Origin: Patulibacter minatonensis DSM 18081
GTDB lineage: Bacteria > Actinomycetota > Thermoleophilia > Solirubrobacterales > Solirubrobacteraceae
Length of the DNA: 64,000 nucleotides
Assembly (NCBI RefSeq): GCF_000519325.1
Contig: NZ_KI912613.1
Location: 4,348,469 to 4,412,468 of the forward strand
Direction of reading: 5' to 3'
In this document: in pieces, positions 8,294-16,243 of the stretch
Layout: every line of letters begins with the position of its first letter
Numbering within the stretch: the first letter of the stretch is position 1
Program-made: the position numbers and the translations under genes
Notes under the pieces: model-generated
Database searches by the model: none
Told to the model about the DNA's origin: nothing
The model's input: the letters and a program-made list of their open reading frames with translations, nothing else

Positions 8294-9909
8294 GCCTCGA
8301 CCTTCGGGGTCGCCGCGGCCCCCGCGACGCGCCGGCCGGACTGCTCGCTGCGGGCCAGCGAGTCGACCAGGGCCTCCCACGAGGCGGCGATCAGGTTCTC
8401 GTCGACGCCGATCGAGCCCCAGGTCTCCTGGCCGTCGGACGCGTCGATCAGGACGCGGGTCGTGGCGCCGGTGCCCTTGGTGGAGTCGAGGATGCGGACC
8501 TTGAAGTCCGTGAGCTCGATGTCGCGCAGGTGCGGGTGGACCTGCCCGATCGCGGCGCGCAGCGCGGCGTCGAGCGCGTGGACGGGGCCGTTGCCCTCGG
8601 CGGTGCGCACGTAGCGCTCGCCGCCGACCCAGATCTTGATCGTCGCTTCGGTCTCGACGCGGCCCGCGGCGCGCTGCTCGACGATGACGCGCCAGGACTC
8701 GAGCTCGAACAGCGGCTCGTAGACGCCGGTCTCGCGGCGCATCAGGAGCTCGAACGAGCCGTCGGCGGCCTCGTACTGGTAGCCCTGGTGCTCGAGCTCC
8801 TTGACCCGCTCGATGATGTGGGCGGCCTGGTCGCCGTCGACCTCGATGCCGGCGTCGGCGGCCTTCTCGACGATCGTGCCCCGGCCGGCGAGCTCGGAGA
8901 CGACGATCTCGCGGGCGTTGCCGACCGCGGTCGGATCGACGTGCTCGAACGTGCGGGCGTCGGCGCGCATGCCGGCGATGTGGAGGCCGCCCTTGTGGGC
9001 GAACGCGTTGCGGCCGACGTACGGCTGGGTCGCCCGCGGCGTGCGGTTCAGGAGCTCGTCGACGAAGTGGGAGGCCTCGGTCAGGCGCTGCAGGCCGCCC
9101 TCGGGGAGCGAGCGGACGCCCATCTTCAGCTCGAGGTCGGCCGTGATCGTCGTGAGGTTCGCGTTGCCGGTGCGCTCGCCGATCCCGTTCATGGTGCCTT
9201 GCACCTGCGTGGCCCCGGCCTCGACGGCGAGCAGCGAGTTGGCGACGCCGCAGCCGGCGTCGTCGTGGGCGTGGATCGCGACGCGCGCGTGCTCGCCGAG
9301 CTCGGTGACGACCGTCGCGACCGCCTGGTGGATCTGGAGCGGCAGCGACGAGCCGTTGGTGTCGCAGAGCGAGAGCGTGTCGGCGCCGGCCTCGACCGCG
9401 GCGCGGAGGCAGCGCAGGGCGTAGGCCTCGTCGTCGCGCCACGCGTCGAAGAAGTGCTCGGCGTCGTAGATCACGCGCTTGCCCTCGCCGCGCAGGAACG
9501 CGACGGAGTCCGTGATCAGCCGGAGGTTCTCCTCCGGGTCGACGCGGACGACCTTCTCGAGGTGCAGGCCCCAGGTCTTGCCGACGATCGTCGTGACGGG
9601 GCAGAAGGAGTCGGCGAGCGTGCGGAGCGCCGGGTCGGCGTCGGCCGTGACGTCGCGCCGGCGGGTCATGCCGAAGGCGGCGATCGTGGCGTTCGTCCAC
9701 GTCTCGCGGGACAGGAGGTCGAAGACCTCGAGCTCCTTCGGGTTGCTGGACGGGAACCCGGCCTCGATGAGGTGGACGCCGAGCTCGTCGAGCTTCTTCG
9801 CGACGCGGAGCTTCTCGTCGGCCGACAGCGTCATGCCCTCGCCCTGCATGCCGTCGCGGAGCGTGGCGTCGTAGAGCTCGAAGGGGCGGGTGGTGGTCGT
9901 GCGGGTCAT
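8290..9909 (-). CDS. cimA: (R)-citramalate synthase
   Basis: Condenses pyruvate with acetyl-CoA to citramalate, the first step of the threonine-independent route to 2-ketobutyrate and isoleucine. The 539-residue protein has the LYDATLRDGMQGEG active-site start, IEAGFPSSNPKE, the HAHDDAGCGVANSL metal-binding histidines and GERTGNANL, followed by a C-terminal LeuA-type regulatory domain (from about residue 400). The sequence fits the CimA branch better than LeuA. It lies between ilvE upstream and the degT-type gene downstream. The ATG at 9909 is preferred over in-frame upstream codons because homology starts at MTRTTTTRPFELYD. A 149-base leader with two hairpins precedes it. LeuC, LeuD and LeuB, which would process citramalate, are also in the window. 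Confidence 0.93.
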   Translation of the reverse strand: MTRTTTTRPFELYDATLRDGMQGEGMTLSADEKLRVAKKLDELGVHLIEAGFPSSNPKELEVFDLLSRETWTNATIAAFGMTRRRDVTADADPALRTLADSFCPVTTIVGKTWGLHLEKVVRVDPEENLRLITDSVAFLRGEGKRVIYDAEHFFDAWRDDEAYALRCLRAAVEAGADTLSLCDTNGSSLPLQIHQAVATVVTELGEHARVAIHAHDDAGCGVANSLLAVEAGATQVQGTMNGIGERTGNANLTTITADLELKMGVRSLPEGGLQRLTEASHFVDELLNRTPRATQPYVGRNAFAHKGGLHIAGMRADARTFEHVDPTAVGNAREIVVSELAGRGTIVEKAADAGIEVDGDQAAHIIERVKELEHQGYQYEAADGSFELLMRRETGVYEPLFELESWRVIVEQRAAGRVETEATIKIWVGGERYVRTAEGNGPVHALDAALRAAIGQVHPHLRDIELTDFKVRILDSTKGTGATTRVLIDASDGQETWGSIGVDENLIAASWEALVDSLARSEQSGRRVAGAAATPKVEA

Positions 9910-9930
9910 CAGGTCGTCTTCGTGTGGTCC

Positions 9931-9989
9931 GCGACCGGTCTGCCGGTCGCGGGGAGGGATGCGGACGGGGGCGTGGGGCTCCCGTCCGC
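9931..9989 (-). promoter_or_regulatory. Two adjacent hairpins in the cimA leader
   Basis: Between ilvE and cimA the transcript can form two perfect stems: GCGGACGGG/CCCGTCCGC (9961-9969 with 9981-9989, 11-base loop) and GCGACCGG/CCGGTCGC (9931-9938 with 9943-9950, 4-base loop). The second ends about 20 bases before the cimA start. They might attenuate cimA or stabilise the transcript end. No T-run follows, and no leader peptide rich in Leu, Ile or Val was recognised. Confidence 0.45.
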
Positions 9990-10058
9990 GCACGCGCGGC
10001 CGAGGCCCCTAGGGAATTCGCCGTCCCACGAAGGGGGTCGCCGCGGTGCGCACGGTGC

Positions 10059-10997
10059 TCAGCCGACCTGCTCGCGGACCGGGACCGGGTCGAGCCAGCC
10101 CGCGTAGCGCTCGTCGCGCCCGTGGAGGGCGTCCTCGAACACGCGCTGCAGATCGGCGGTGATCGGGCCCATGCCGCCGGCGCCGATGGTGTGGTCGTCG
10201 ATCTCGCGGACTGGGGTGAGCTCGGCGGCGGTGCCGGTGAGGAAGATCTCGTCCGCGAGGTAGAGCTCGGCGCGGCCGAGGTCGCGCTCGACGAGCTCGT
10301 AGCCGAGGTCCGCGGCGATCTGCATGACCGAGCGGCGGTTGATGCCGTCGAGGATCGACGCCGACTGCGGCGGGGTGAAGACCACGCCGTCGCGGACGAC
10401 GAAGATGTTCTCGCCGGAGCCCTCGCAGACCATGCCGCGGTCGTCGAGGAGGATGGCCTCCTCGTAGCCGGCCTTCGTGACCTCGATCTTCGCGAGGATC
10501 GAGTTCAGGTACTGGCCCGACGCCTTCGCGTGCGGGATCAGCCCGGCGGGCGACAGCCGCCGCCACGACGAGACCTTGGCGCGCACGCCCTTGGACTTGC
10601 CCTCGTCGCCGAGGTAGGAGCCCCACTCCCAGCAGGCGACGATCACGTCGACCGGTGAGTCCAGGGGGCTGAGGCCCATCGGGCCCTCGCCGCGGAACAC
10701 GAGCGGCCGGACGTAACAGGAGCGCAGGCCGTTGGCGGCGATCGTCTCGAGGGTCGCCTGCCGGATCTGCTCCTTCGTGAAGGGCACCGGCATGTAGAAG
10801 AGCTCGGACGACATGAACAGCCGGTCGACGTGCTCCTGGTGGCGGAAGACCGCCGGGCCGTGCGACGCGGTGTCGTAGCAGCGGACGCCCTCGAACACGC
10901 CCGTCCCGTAGTGCAGCGCGTGGGTCAGGACGTGGACCTTGGCGTCGTCCCACGCGACGAGCTCGCCGTTCTTCCAGATGTAGTCGCCCTGCGGCAC
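10059..10997 (-). CDS. ilvE: Branched-chain amino acid aminotransferase
   Basis: Transfers the amino group between glutamate and the keto acids of leucine, isoleucine and valine, using PLP. The 312-residue protein has the fold-type IV features YIWKNGELVAWDDAKVHVL, HALHYGTGVFEG, the ASGQYLNSILAK segment with the PLP lysine region, and EGSGENIF. I chose GTG at 10997 because GAGGAG lies 6 bases upstream and homology begins there. An ATG at 11057 is in frame but sits inside the -10 box, so it would be absent from the mRNA. cimA follows after 149 bases and is probably in the same transcript. Confidence 0.95.
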   Translation of the reverse strand: MPQGDYIWKNGELVAWDDAKVHVLTHALHYGTGVFEGVRCYDTASHGPAVFRHQEHVDRLFMSSELFYMPVPFTKEQIRQATLETIAANGLRSCYVRPLVFRGEGPMGLSPLDSPVDVIVACWEWGSYLGDEGKSKGVRAKVSSWRRLSPAGLIPHAKASGQYLNSILAKIEVTKAGYEEAILLDDRGMVCEGSGENIFVVRDGVVFTPPQSASILDGINRRSVMQIAADLGYELVERDLGRAELYLADEIFLTGTAAELTPVREIDDHTIGAGGMGPITADLQRVFEDALHGRDERYAGWLDPVPVREQVG

Positions 10998-11055
10998 CGC
11001 GCGCTCCTCGTCGGTCAGTCCGCGCCGACGCGGACGCGACGAGCGGCTGCGACCC

Positions 11056-11061
11056 ACTCTA
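11056..11061 (-). promoter_or_regulatory. -10 box of ilvE
   Basis: TAGAGT on the minus strand. The predicted start near 11049 gives a leader of about 50 bases ending in GAGGAG before the GTG start. This also rules out the upstream in-frame ATG at 11057. Confidence 0.5.
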
Positions 11062-11184
11062 CCGGGGTGCAGACGCAGGACGGCGGCCCCCGCGCTCCCG
11101 CCCCGGCCGGGGACGACGTCCCCGGAGGAGCACAGGTCCGACCTGCTCGATCGGACGGCCGCCGTCGGAAGGTGGTCCGGGCCG

Positions 11185-12930
11185 TCAGCGCCGCAGACGG
11201 AGCGACCGGCTCACCTCCGCGCCCGGGCGCCCTCCGGCGCTCGGACGCACGACGACGCGGTAGCGCCCGGGCCGATGACCGAGGAAGCTCGCGGACAGGC
11301 GGACCTTCGAACTCCCGCCTCGCAGGTTCGACGTCCGGACCCTCAGGGTGGTGGTGCGTGTGCAGCGCCGTCCCTTCCGGTTGCTCCCCGGCGTGAGGCA
11401 GCGCGCGCCTCGCCGCACCCCGGTGTCCAGCCGAACGAGCGCGATCCGCACGGTCGCCGCACGGTCGAGGGCGAGCTGCAGCGTGGTCGCGCGACCGATG
11501 CGGACCGTCCGAGCAAGCCGAACGCCCGAGAGCTTCGGCGCGGCCTGCTCCTCGGTGCCGCCGCCCGTTCCGCCGCCCCCGGTGCCGCCGCCCGTTCCGC
11601 CCCCACCGGTTCCACCGCCCCCGACCGGCGGGGCGCCGGTCGTGAACGTCACGTCGGAACCGGTGGCGGTGCCCCCGGCGGTCGTGACGACGAGCCGCGC
11701 ATGGTACGTCGTGCTCGCGGACAGGCCCGTCAGGTCCGCGGCGACCGAGCGCGAGCCCGCCGATCCCGCGGCTACGGTGCTGTCGGGCGTCGAGGACCCG
11801 TACGCGGTGCTCGTCCCGTACTCGAAGTGGGCGGAGCCGGGGAGGCGGCCCGTGCTGACCGTTCCGTGCAGGGAGGCGACCGACGGGGTCACCCCGTCCG
11901 CAGCGGTCGTCGTCGAGGTCGGAGGCGGCGCCAGTTCGTCGGCACCGACGTCTGTCGCGGCCCCGAGGATGCGCGGCAGCGTCCCGCCGAGAGCGAAGGG
12001 CCCGTCGGCGTCGTCGTCGACCCCGGCGTCGACGGTCGGCGACGCAGCCTGCTGGCGCAGGTCGCCCGTGGACGGCGAGACCAGCACCGGCGGCGCCGCG
12101 AAGTTGTCGGCGGCGTTCGGACCCGTCGCGCCGCCGACGAGCAGGACCTTCGTTGGGTCGTACGCGCTGTGGGTCGCTGCGACCGTGACCGGCGTGGAGT
12201 TGACGGCGGCGTAGAGATCCCCTGCCCCGCCGTGGAGGATCGTGTTGACGAACTGGAGCTGGACGGACCGCCCGCTGCTCGACGCGACGTACACCCCGTT
12301 CGCGCTGCCCGCGGACCAGAGGGTGCTGTTGCGCACCACTGCGTCGGTCGGACCCCAGAGCGCGCTCACGAGTCCGAGCGCCGAGACGTTCGCCGCGTCG
12401 CTCCAGCACGTCGAGTTGCGCAGGACGTTCTTCCCGACACCGCCGAGCAAGCACGCGTAGCCCGTCCCGCCGACGCGGCGGACGACCACGTCGTCGACGA
12501 CGACCGGCGAGGGTGACCCGGTGGTGGCCGCCGTCACCGCGAGGCCGATCTGGCCGACGCCCGACGAGCGGACCGCCTCGATCTGCAGGTGCGACACGTG
12601 GGTGGCCGGGCTGCTGATCGTGACCCCGTAGTCCGCGGTCGTGAAGATCCGCGGCCGCGGTTGACCCGCGACGCCGTGGATGTCGATCCCCGCACCGGAA
12701 GGCGAGAGCCCGATCGTCAACGGCGTCGAGGCGCTGCCGTAGTCGCCGGGGGCGACCTGGACCTCGTCGCCGGCGCCCGCCCCGCCGACACCCGTGGCGA
12801 TCGCACACGGCGCGGCGGTGGTGCACGCGGCTCCCGATCCGGACGGGGTCACGTACCGGGTCGCGGCCTCTGCCCCGGCGGGCACGAGGAGCGGCAGCAG
12901 CACGGCGACGGGTGCGAGTGATCGGCGCAT
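11185..12930 (-). CDS. Secreted right-handed beta-helix protein with FN3-like module
   Basis: A 581-residue exported protein of unknown substrate. A signal peptide (MRRSLAPVAVLLPLLVPAGAEA) is followed by TRYVTPSGSGAACTTAAPCAI, the usual opening of choice-of-anchor-Q or parallel beta-helix proteins, and by beta-helix rungs rich in Asn, Val and Ser to about residue 320. A fibronectin-III-like stretch follows (TTTAADGVTPSVASLHGTV, then AHFEYGTSTAYGSST and TTYHARLVVTTAGG), then a Gly-rich linker (GGGGTGGG repeats) and a C-terminal Arg-rich beta domain ending RRYRVVVR-like. No catalytic residues can be assigned. It probably binds or processes polysaccharide at the cell surface. Start at 12930 is set by the signal peptide. 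Confidence 0.8.
   Translation of the reverse strand: MRRSLAPVAVLLPLLVPAGAEAATRYVTPSGSGAACTTAAPCAIATGVGGAGAGDEVQVAPGDYGSASTPLTIGLSPSGAGIDIHGVAGQPRPRIFTTADYGVTISSPATHVSHLQIEAVRSSGVGQIGLAVTAATTGSPSPVVVDDVVVRRVGGTGYACLLGGVGKNVLRNSTCWSDAANVSALGLVSALWGPTDAVVRNSTLWSAGSANGVYVASSSGRSVQLQFVNTILHGGAGDLYAAVNSTPVTVAATHSAYDPTKVLLVGGATGPNAADNFAAPPVLVSPSTGDLRQQAASPTVDAGVDDDADGPFALGGTLPRILGAATDVGADELAPPPTSTTTAADGVTPSVASLHGTVSTGRLPGSAHFEYGTSTAYGSSTPDSTVAAGSAGSRSVAADLTGLSASTTYHARLVVTTAGGTATGSDVTFTTGAPPVGGGGTGGGGTGGGTGGGGTGGGTEEQAAPKLSGVRLARTVRIGRATTLQLALDRAATVRIALVRLDTGVRRGARCLTPGSNRKGRRCTRTTTLRVRTSNLRGGSSKVRLSASFLGHRPGRYRVVVRPSAGGRPGAEVSRSLRLRR
11565..11640 (-). repeat. Gly-rich linker repeat within the beta-helix gene
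   Basis: Tandem imperfect repeats (CCGCCGCCCGTTCCGCC type on plus) encode the GGGGTGGG linker between the FN3-like and C-terminal domains. Likely variable in length between strains. Confidence 0.7.
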
Positions 12931-13256
12931 GCCCCGATGATGCGACTGTCGGACCCCGCTCGCCAGCATCCTGGCGTCCAGGCGCTCGCGCGGGACCGTC
13001 CTGGGACGAACCGGCGCGCCCTCCACACCGAGCGCCCCGCTCCGTAGACGGCCGGGCGACGCCCCACCACCCCGTCGTTGCCGGACGTTCGTCGCGGTCC
13101 CTGTCGCCTCCACGCGAGCGCGGCCGACCCCCCATCCGTCGCACGGCACCGCTCGAGGCGTGGACCAGCAGGCCCGGGGTTCCTACGCTGAGAGGAGCAC
13201 GTCGGGGTGCCGGTCCGCGGATCGGCCGCCCACGTCCCCCGGCGCACGGAGGAACC
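12931..13256. other. Intergenic region between divergent genes
   Basis: About 326 bases between the beta-helix gene (minus) and a small plus-strand gene. The only recognisable elements are the plus-strand -10 box TACGCT (13184-13189) and the GGAGG ribosome site (13248-13252) of the small gene. I see no RNA gene or repeat in the rest. Confidence 0.5.
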
Positions 13257-13451
13257 ATGACCGACCACACGATCGACACCGCCGACCGCGACCGCCGCGT
13301 CCGCGCGACGCTCGCGCAGCAGGGCGGCAACCTCGACGACGTCTTCACCGACGACGGCCACGCGCCGGACGCCATCGACGCGGAGGCCCTCGGCCACTGC
13401 CGCGTCTCGGTCCAGGCGACCGTCGCCGACGGCCGGCCCGTCGCCGTCTGA
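13257..13451 (+). CDS. Small acidic protein of unknown function (64 residues)
   Basis: I do not recognise this protein. It starts MTDHTIDTADRDRRVRATLA and is rich in Asp and charged residues, with a single Cys and no membrane segment or signal peptide. Support for it being real comes from its signals: a TACGCT -10 box at 13184, a leader of about 60 bases, GGAGG four bases upstream of the ATG, and two strong hairpins straight after the stop. It could be a small cytoplasmic regulatory or stress protein. No function should be assigned. Confidence 0.6.
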   Translation: MTDHTIDTADRDRRVRATLAQQGGNLDDVFTDDGHAPDAIDAEALGHCRVSVQATVADGRPVAV

Positions 13452-13464
13452 CGCCACCTGATCC

Positions 13465-13487
13465 GTCCGCGGCCGCCGGCCGCGGAT
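13465..13487. terminator. Hairpin downstream of the small protein gene
   Basis: CCGCGGCC/GGCCGCGG with a 3-base loop, starting 14 bases after the stop codon at 13451. First of two hairpins in this convergent gap. Confidence 0.55.
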
Positions 13488-13515
13488 CCGTGGTCCGGCA
13501 TCCGCCGGGCCGCCC

Positions 13516-13547
13516 GCGACGGGCCCGGTCACGACCGGGCCCGTCGC
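13516..13547. terminator. Strong bidirectional hairpin between the small gene and thiC
   Basis: Perfect 15-base inverted repeat (GCGACGGGCCCGGTC and its complement) separated by two bases. It lies between convergent genes ending at 13451 (plus) and 13590 (minus), so it can serve both. No T-run, as is common in very GC-rich actinobacteria. Confidence 0.75.
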
Positions 13548-13589
13548 GTGTCCGGGGTCGGACAGCGCGGCCGCCCGCCCGCCGACCGG

Positions 13590-14981
13590 TCAGTCGGCCC
13601 CGACCCGGGCCCGCTCCGCCGACGCCCGGGTCCGCTCGGCGCCGAGCTGCTGCAGCCGGCCCCAGTCGACGTCCCGGAAGTTGTGCATCGGGCAGTACTT
13701 CGGCCCGCACATCGAGCAGAACTCCGCGGTCTTGAAGTAGTCGTCCGACAGCGTCTCGTCGTGCATGGCGCGCGCCGTGTCCGGGTCGACCGAGAGGTCG
13801 AACTGGCGATTCCAGTCGAAGTCGAACCGCGCCTGCGACACCCCGCGGTCCCACCGCGCCGCGCGGGCCCCGTGGGCTCCCCCGCGCGCCAGGTCGGCCG
13901 CGTGCGCCGCGATCCGGTAGGCGATCAGTCCCTGCTTGACGTCCTCGGCGTCCGGCAGCCCGAGGTGCTCCTTGGGCGTCACGTAACAGAGCATCGAGGT
14001 GCCGTGCCAGCCCACGACCGCGGCCCCGATGGCGCTCGTGATGTGGTCGTAGCCCGGAGCGACGTCCGTGACGAGCGGGCCGAGGGTGTAGAACGGCGCC
14101 TCGCGGCAGACCCGCTGCTGGCGCTCGACGTTCTCCTGCAACTGGTGCAGCGGGACGTGGCCGGGACCCTCGACCATGCACTGGACGCCGGCGTCCCAGC
14201 AACGGCCGACGAGCTCGCCGAGCGTGTCGAGCTCCGCGAACTGGGCGGCGTCGGAGGCGTCGGCGATCGAGCCGGGCCGCAGGCCGTCGCCGAGCGAGAT
14301 CGTCACGTCGTGCTCGGCGCAGACGGCCAGCACCCGGTCGAAGTGCTCGTAGAGCGGGTTCTGCTGCTCGTGGTGGACCATCCACCGGCCCAGCAGGCCG
14401 CCGCCGCGCGAGACGATCCCGGTGACGCGGTGCTGACAGAGCGCGAGGTGCTCGAGCAGGACGCCGGCGTGGATCGTCATGTAGTCGACCCCCTGCTCCG
14501 CCTGCTCGGTGATGACCTCCATCAGCAGGTCGATCGAGACGTCCTCCGCGGTCGTCACGCGCTCGAGGGCCTCGTAGATCGGGACGGTGCCGATCGGGAC
14601 CGTCGAGACGTCGAGGATCGCCTGACGGGTCTCGCGGATCCGCTTGCCCGTCGACAGGTCCATGACCGTGTCCGCTCCCCAGCCCTGCGAGAGCTCGAGC
14701 TTCTGCACCTCCTCGTCCAGCGAGCTGGTCGTCGGGCTCGAGCCGATGTTCGCGTTGATCTTCACCCGCGCCTTCAGCCCGATCGCCATCGGGTCCAGCG
14801 CCGCGTGGTGGCGGTTGGCGGGGATCACCATCCTGCCGCGGGCGACCTCGGCGCGGACGTCGTCCGGCTTCAGGCCCTCCCGCTCGGCGACGCGTGCCAT
14901 CTCGGGCGTCACCGTCCCGTCGTTCGCCGCGCGGTGCTGCGTGCGCGACGTCCCGTCCTCGTCGAAGACGTGCCGTTCCAT
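13590..14981 (-). CDS. thiC: Phosphomethylpyrimidine synthase
   Basis: A radical-SAM enzyme that converts aminoimidazole ribotide to HMP phosphate, the pyrimidine half of thiamine. The 463-residue protein is the short form without the extra N-terminal domain. It has [18 protein letters not shown], the metal-binding histidine segments and the C-terminal cluster motif CSMCGPKYC, whose three Cys bind the 4Fe-4S cluster. The ATG at 14981 is preceded by GGAGGG, which forms the 3' end of a TPP riboswitch. No other thi gene is in the window. A TACGCT -10 box at 15091-15086 probably drives it. Confidence 0.97.
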   Translation of the reverse strand: MERHVFDEDGTSRTQHRAANDGTVTPEMARVAEREGLKPDDVRAEVARGRMVIPANRHHAALDPMAIGLKARVKINANIGSSPTTSSLDEEVQKLELSQGWGADTVMDLSTGKRIRETRQAILDVSTVPIGTVPIYEALERVTTAEDVSIDLLMEVITEQAEQGVDYMTIHAGVLLEHLALCQHRVTGIVSRGGGLLGRWMVHHEQQNPLYEHFDRVLAVCAEHDVTISLGDGLRPGSIADASDAAQFAELDTLGELVGRCWDAGVQCMVEGPGHVPLHQLQENVERQQRVCREAPFYTLGPLVTDVAPGYDHITSAIGAAVVGWHGTSMLCYVTPKEHLGLPDAEDVKQGLIAYRIAAHAADLARGGAHGARAARWDRGVSQARFDFDWNRQFDLSVDPDTARAMHDETLSDDYFKTAEFCSMCGPKYCPMHNFRDVDWGRLQQLGAERTRASAERARVGAD

Positions 14982-14986
14982 GATGC

Positions 14987-15062
14987 TCCCTCCGCCGGTA
15001 TGAACCGGATCAGGTCGTCGGGTACGCGCGGATCAGCGCCATCTCAGCCCCTGCCTGGGACC
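14987..15062 (-). promoter_or_regulatory. TPP riboswitch (THI element) of thiC
   Basis: On the minus strand the conserved blocks occur in order: GGGGCTGAGATGG, then ACCCG, then ACCTGATCCGGTTCATACC, then GGCGGAGGGA. The last block also contains the GGAGGG ribosome site, 5 bases before the thiC ATG. TPP binding should hide that site, so control is probably translational. Confidence 0.95.
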
Positions 15063-15085
15063 CCCCGGATGTGGTTGGTCCGGCG

Positions 15086-15091
15086 AGCGTA
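15086..15091 (-). promoter_or_regulatory. -10 box of thiC
   Basis: TACGCT on the minus strand, about 24 bases upstream of the 5' end of the TPP riboswitch. Predicted transcription start is near 15079. Confidence 0.4.
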
Positions 15092-15186
15092 GCGCGACGC
15101 GCCGGGAACGGCCGTCCGAGCTGCGAACACTCGCAAGTTGACGTTTCCGTCACCTCCGCGGTGCGCCGATCGGCGAGACTGTTCGG

Positions 15187-16179
15187 ATGCACCGCGGTCG
15201 TTCATCGCTCCTCGCCCTGCTCGCGACCACCGCGGCGGGTGCCGCCCTGCCCCCCGTCGCGTCGGCCGACCAGAAGCCGGGGCAGTCCAAGACGGCGTAC
15301 GTCCAGAGCGGCGACTACGCGAAGGACGTCGCCGCGGCGGCGGCGCCCGCGACGGCGTGGATCCGCGAGCGCAGCGACCAGCTGATCGAGCTCACCGCAG
15401 CCTGCAAGGCCTACGGCCTGCCGGTCGGGGGCGACGGGGTCGCGACGTCGCCGACGGTCGCCCAGCCGACGGCCGCGCAGGTCGCCCAGGCCGCCAGCAC
15501 GAAGAAGGCCGCGGCGCGCGCCGCGAAGCGGGCGAAGGCCGCGAAGGCCGCCAGCTCGCGGCTCGCCCGGAAAGCCGGCGCCTCGGCCGCCGCCCGGCGC
15601 AAGGCGCGGGCGAAGGCGCGGACGTTGGACCGGCGGTCGAAGGCCGCCGCGCGGAAGGCCCGCGCGGCCGCCGCGGCGGCGACGACCTCCGTCGCCGTGC
15701 CCGACGCGGCGGACTGCCGGGGCCTGATCCGCCCCGCCGTCGTCTTCGACATCGACGAGACGCTGCTGTCGAACTACATCGGCGTCCCCAACTCGGACCC
15801 CGAGACCGGGTCGGCCGGGCAGTTCCCGGGCGCGCTCTCCGGGACCGGGACGCGGATGCCCGGCGTCGGAGAGGCGTTCGACGCGGCGAAGAAGCGCGGC
15901 ATGGCCGTCTTCCTGATCACCGCGCGCCCGTCGCTCGTGCCCGGCCTGCAGGAGACCACGATCCGCAACCTCGGCGCCGCCGGGTACAGCGGGTGGGCCG
16001 GCCTGTCCCTGAAGGCGGACGCGACCGAGGCGTCGGCGAAGTACAAGACCGCCACCCGCGCCGCGATCGAGGCCGAGGGCTACACGATCATCGCGAACGT
16101 CGGCGACCAGGAGAGCGACCTCGTCGGCGGGCACTCCGAGCGCCGGTTCAAGCTGCCGAACCCGTTCTACACGGGCTGA
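15187..16179 (+). CDS. Secreted HAD-superfamily (class III) acid phosphatase with Lys/Ala/Arg-rich insertion
   Basis: A 330-residue exported phosphatase of the HAD subfamily IIIB group. A signal peptide (SSLLALLATTAAGAALPPVASA) is followed by a helical segment, then an unusual Ala/Lys/Arg-rich block (about 101-167) resembling a histone H1 tail. The catalytic core follows: VVFDIDETLLSN with nucleophile Asp188 and Asp190, then LITARP, KYKTATR with the conserved Lys, and VGDQESDLVGG with the metal-binding Asp residues. Core motifs are intact, so hydrolysis of phosphomonoesters is likely. Substrate unknown. The basic block could bind DNA, cell-wall polymers or acidic glycans. The ATG at 15187 fits the signal peptide. 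Confidence 0.85.
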   Translation: MHRGRSSLLALLATTAAGAALPPVASADQKPGQSKTAYVQSGDYAKDVAAAAAPATAWIRERSDQLIELTAACKAYGLPVGGDGVATSPTVAQPTAAQVAQAASTKKAAARAAKRAKAAKAASSRLARKAGASAAARRKARAKARTLDRRSKAAARKARAAAAAATTSVAVPDAADCRGLIRPAVVFDIDETLLSNYIGVPNSDPETGSAGQFPGALSGTGTRMPGVGEAFDAAKKRGMAVFLITARPSLVPGLQETTIRNLGAAGYSGWAGLSLKADATEASAKYKTATRAAIEAEGYTIIANVGDQESDLVGGHSERRFKLPNPFYTG

Positions 16180-16243
16180 GCGCCGGACGGTCCGGGCGCG
16201 GCCCCGCGGGCCGTCCTCGGCCGCCGGTCCGCCCGGCGCCGGT

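Noticed and set aside
10009-10052. A 14-codon GTG-started frame in the ilvE-cimA spacer as an attenuator leader peptide
   Set aside because: It holds two Val and one Ile but no run of branched-chain codons, has no ribosome site, and overlaps the ilvE stop region out of frame.
11055-11057. ATG at 11057 as ilvE start
   Set aside because: It lies inside the TAGAGT -10 box, and homology and the ribosome site favour GTG 10997.
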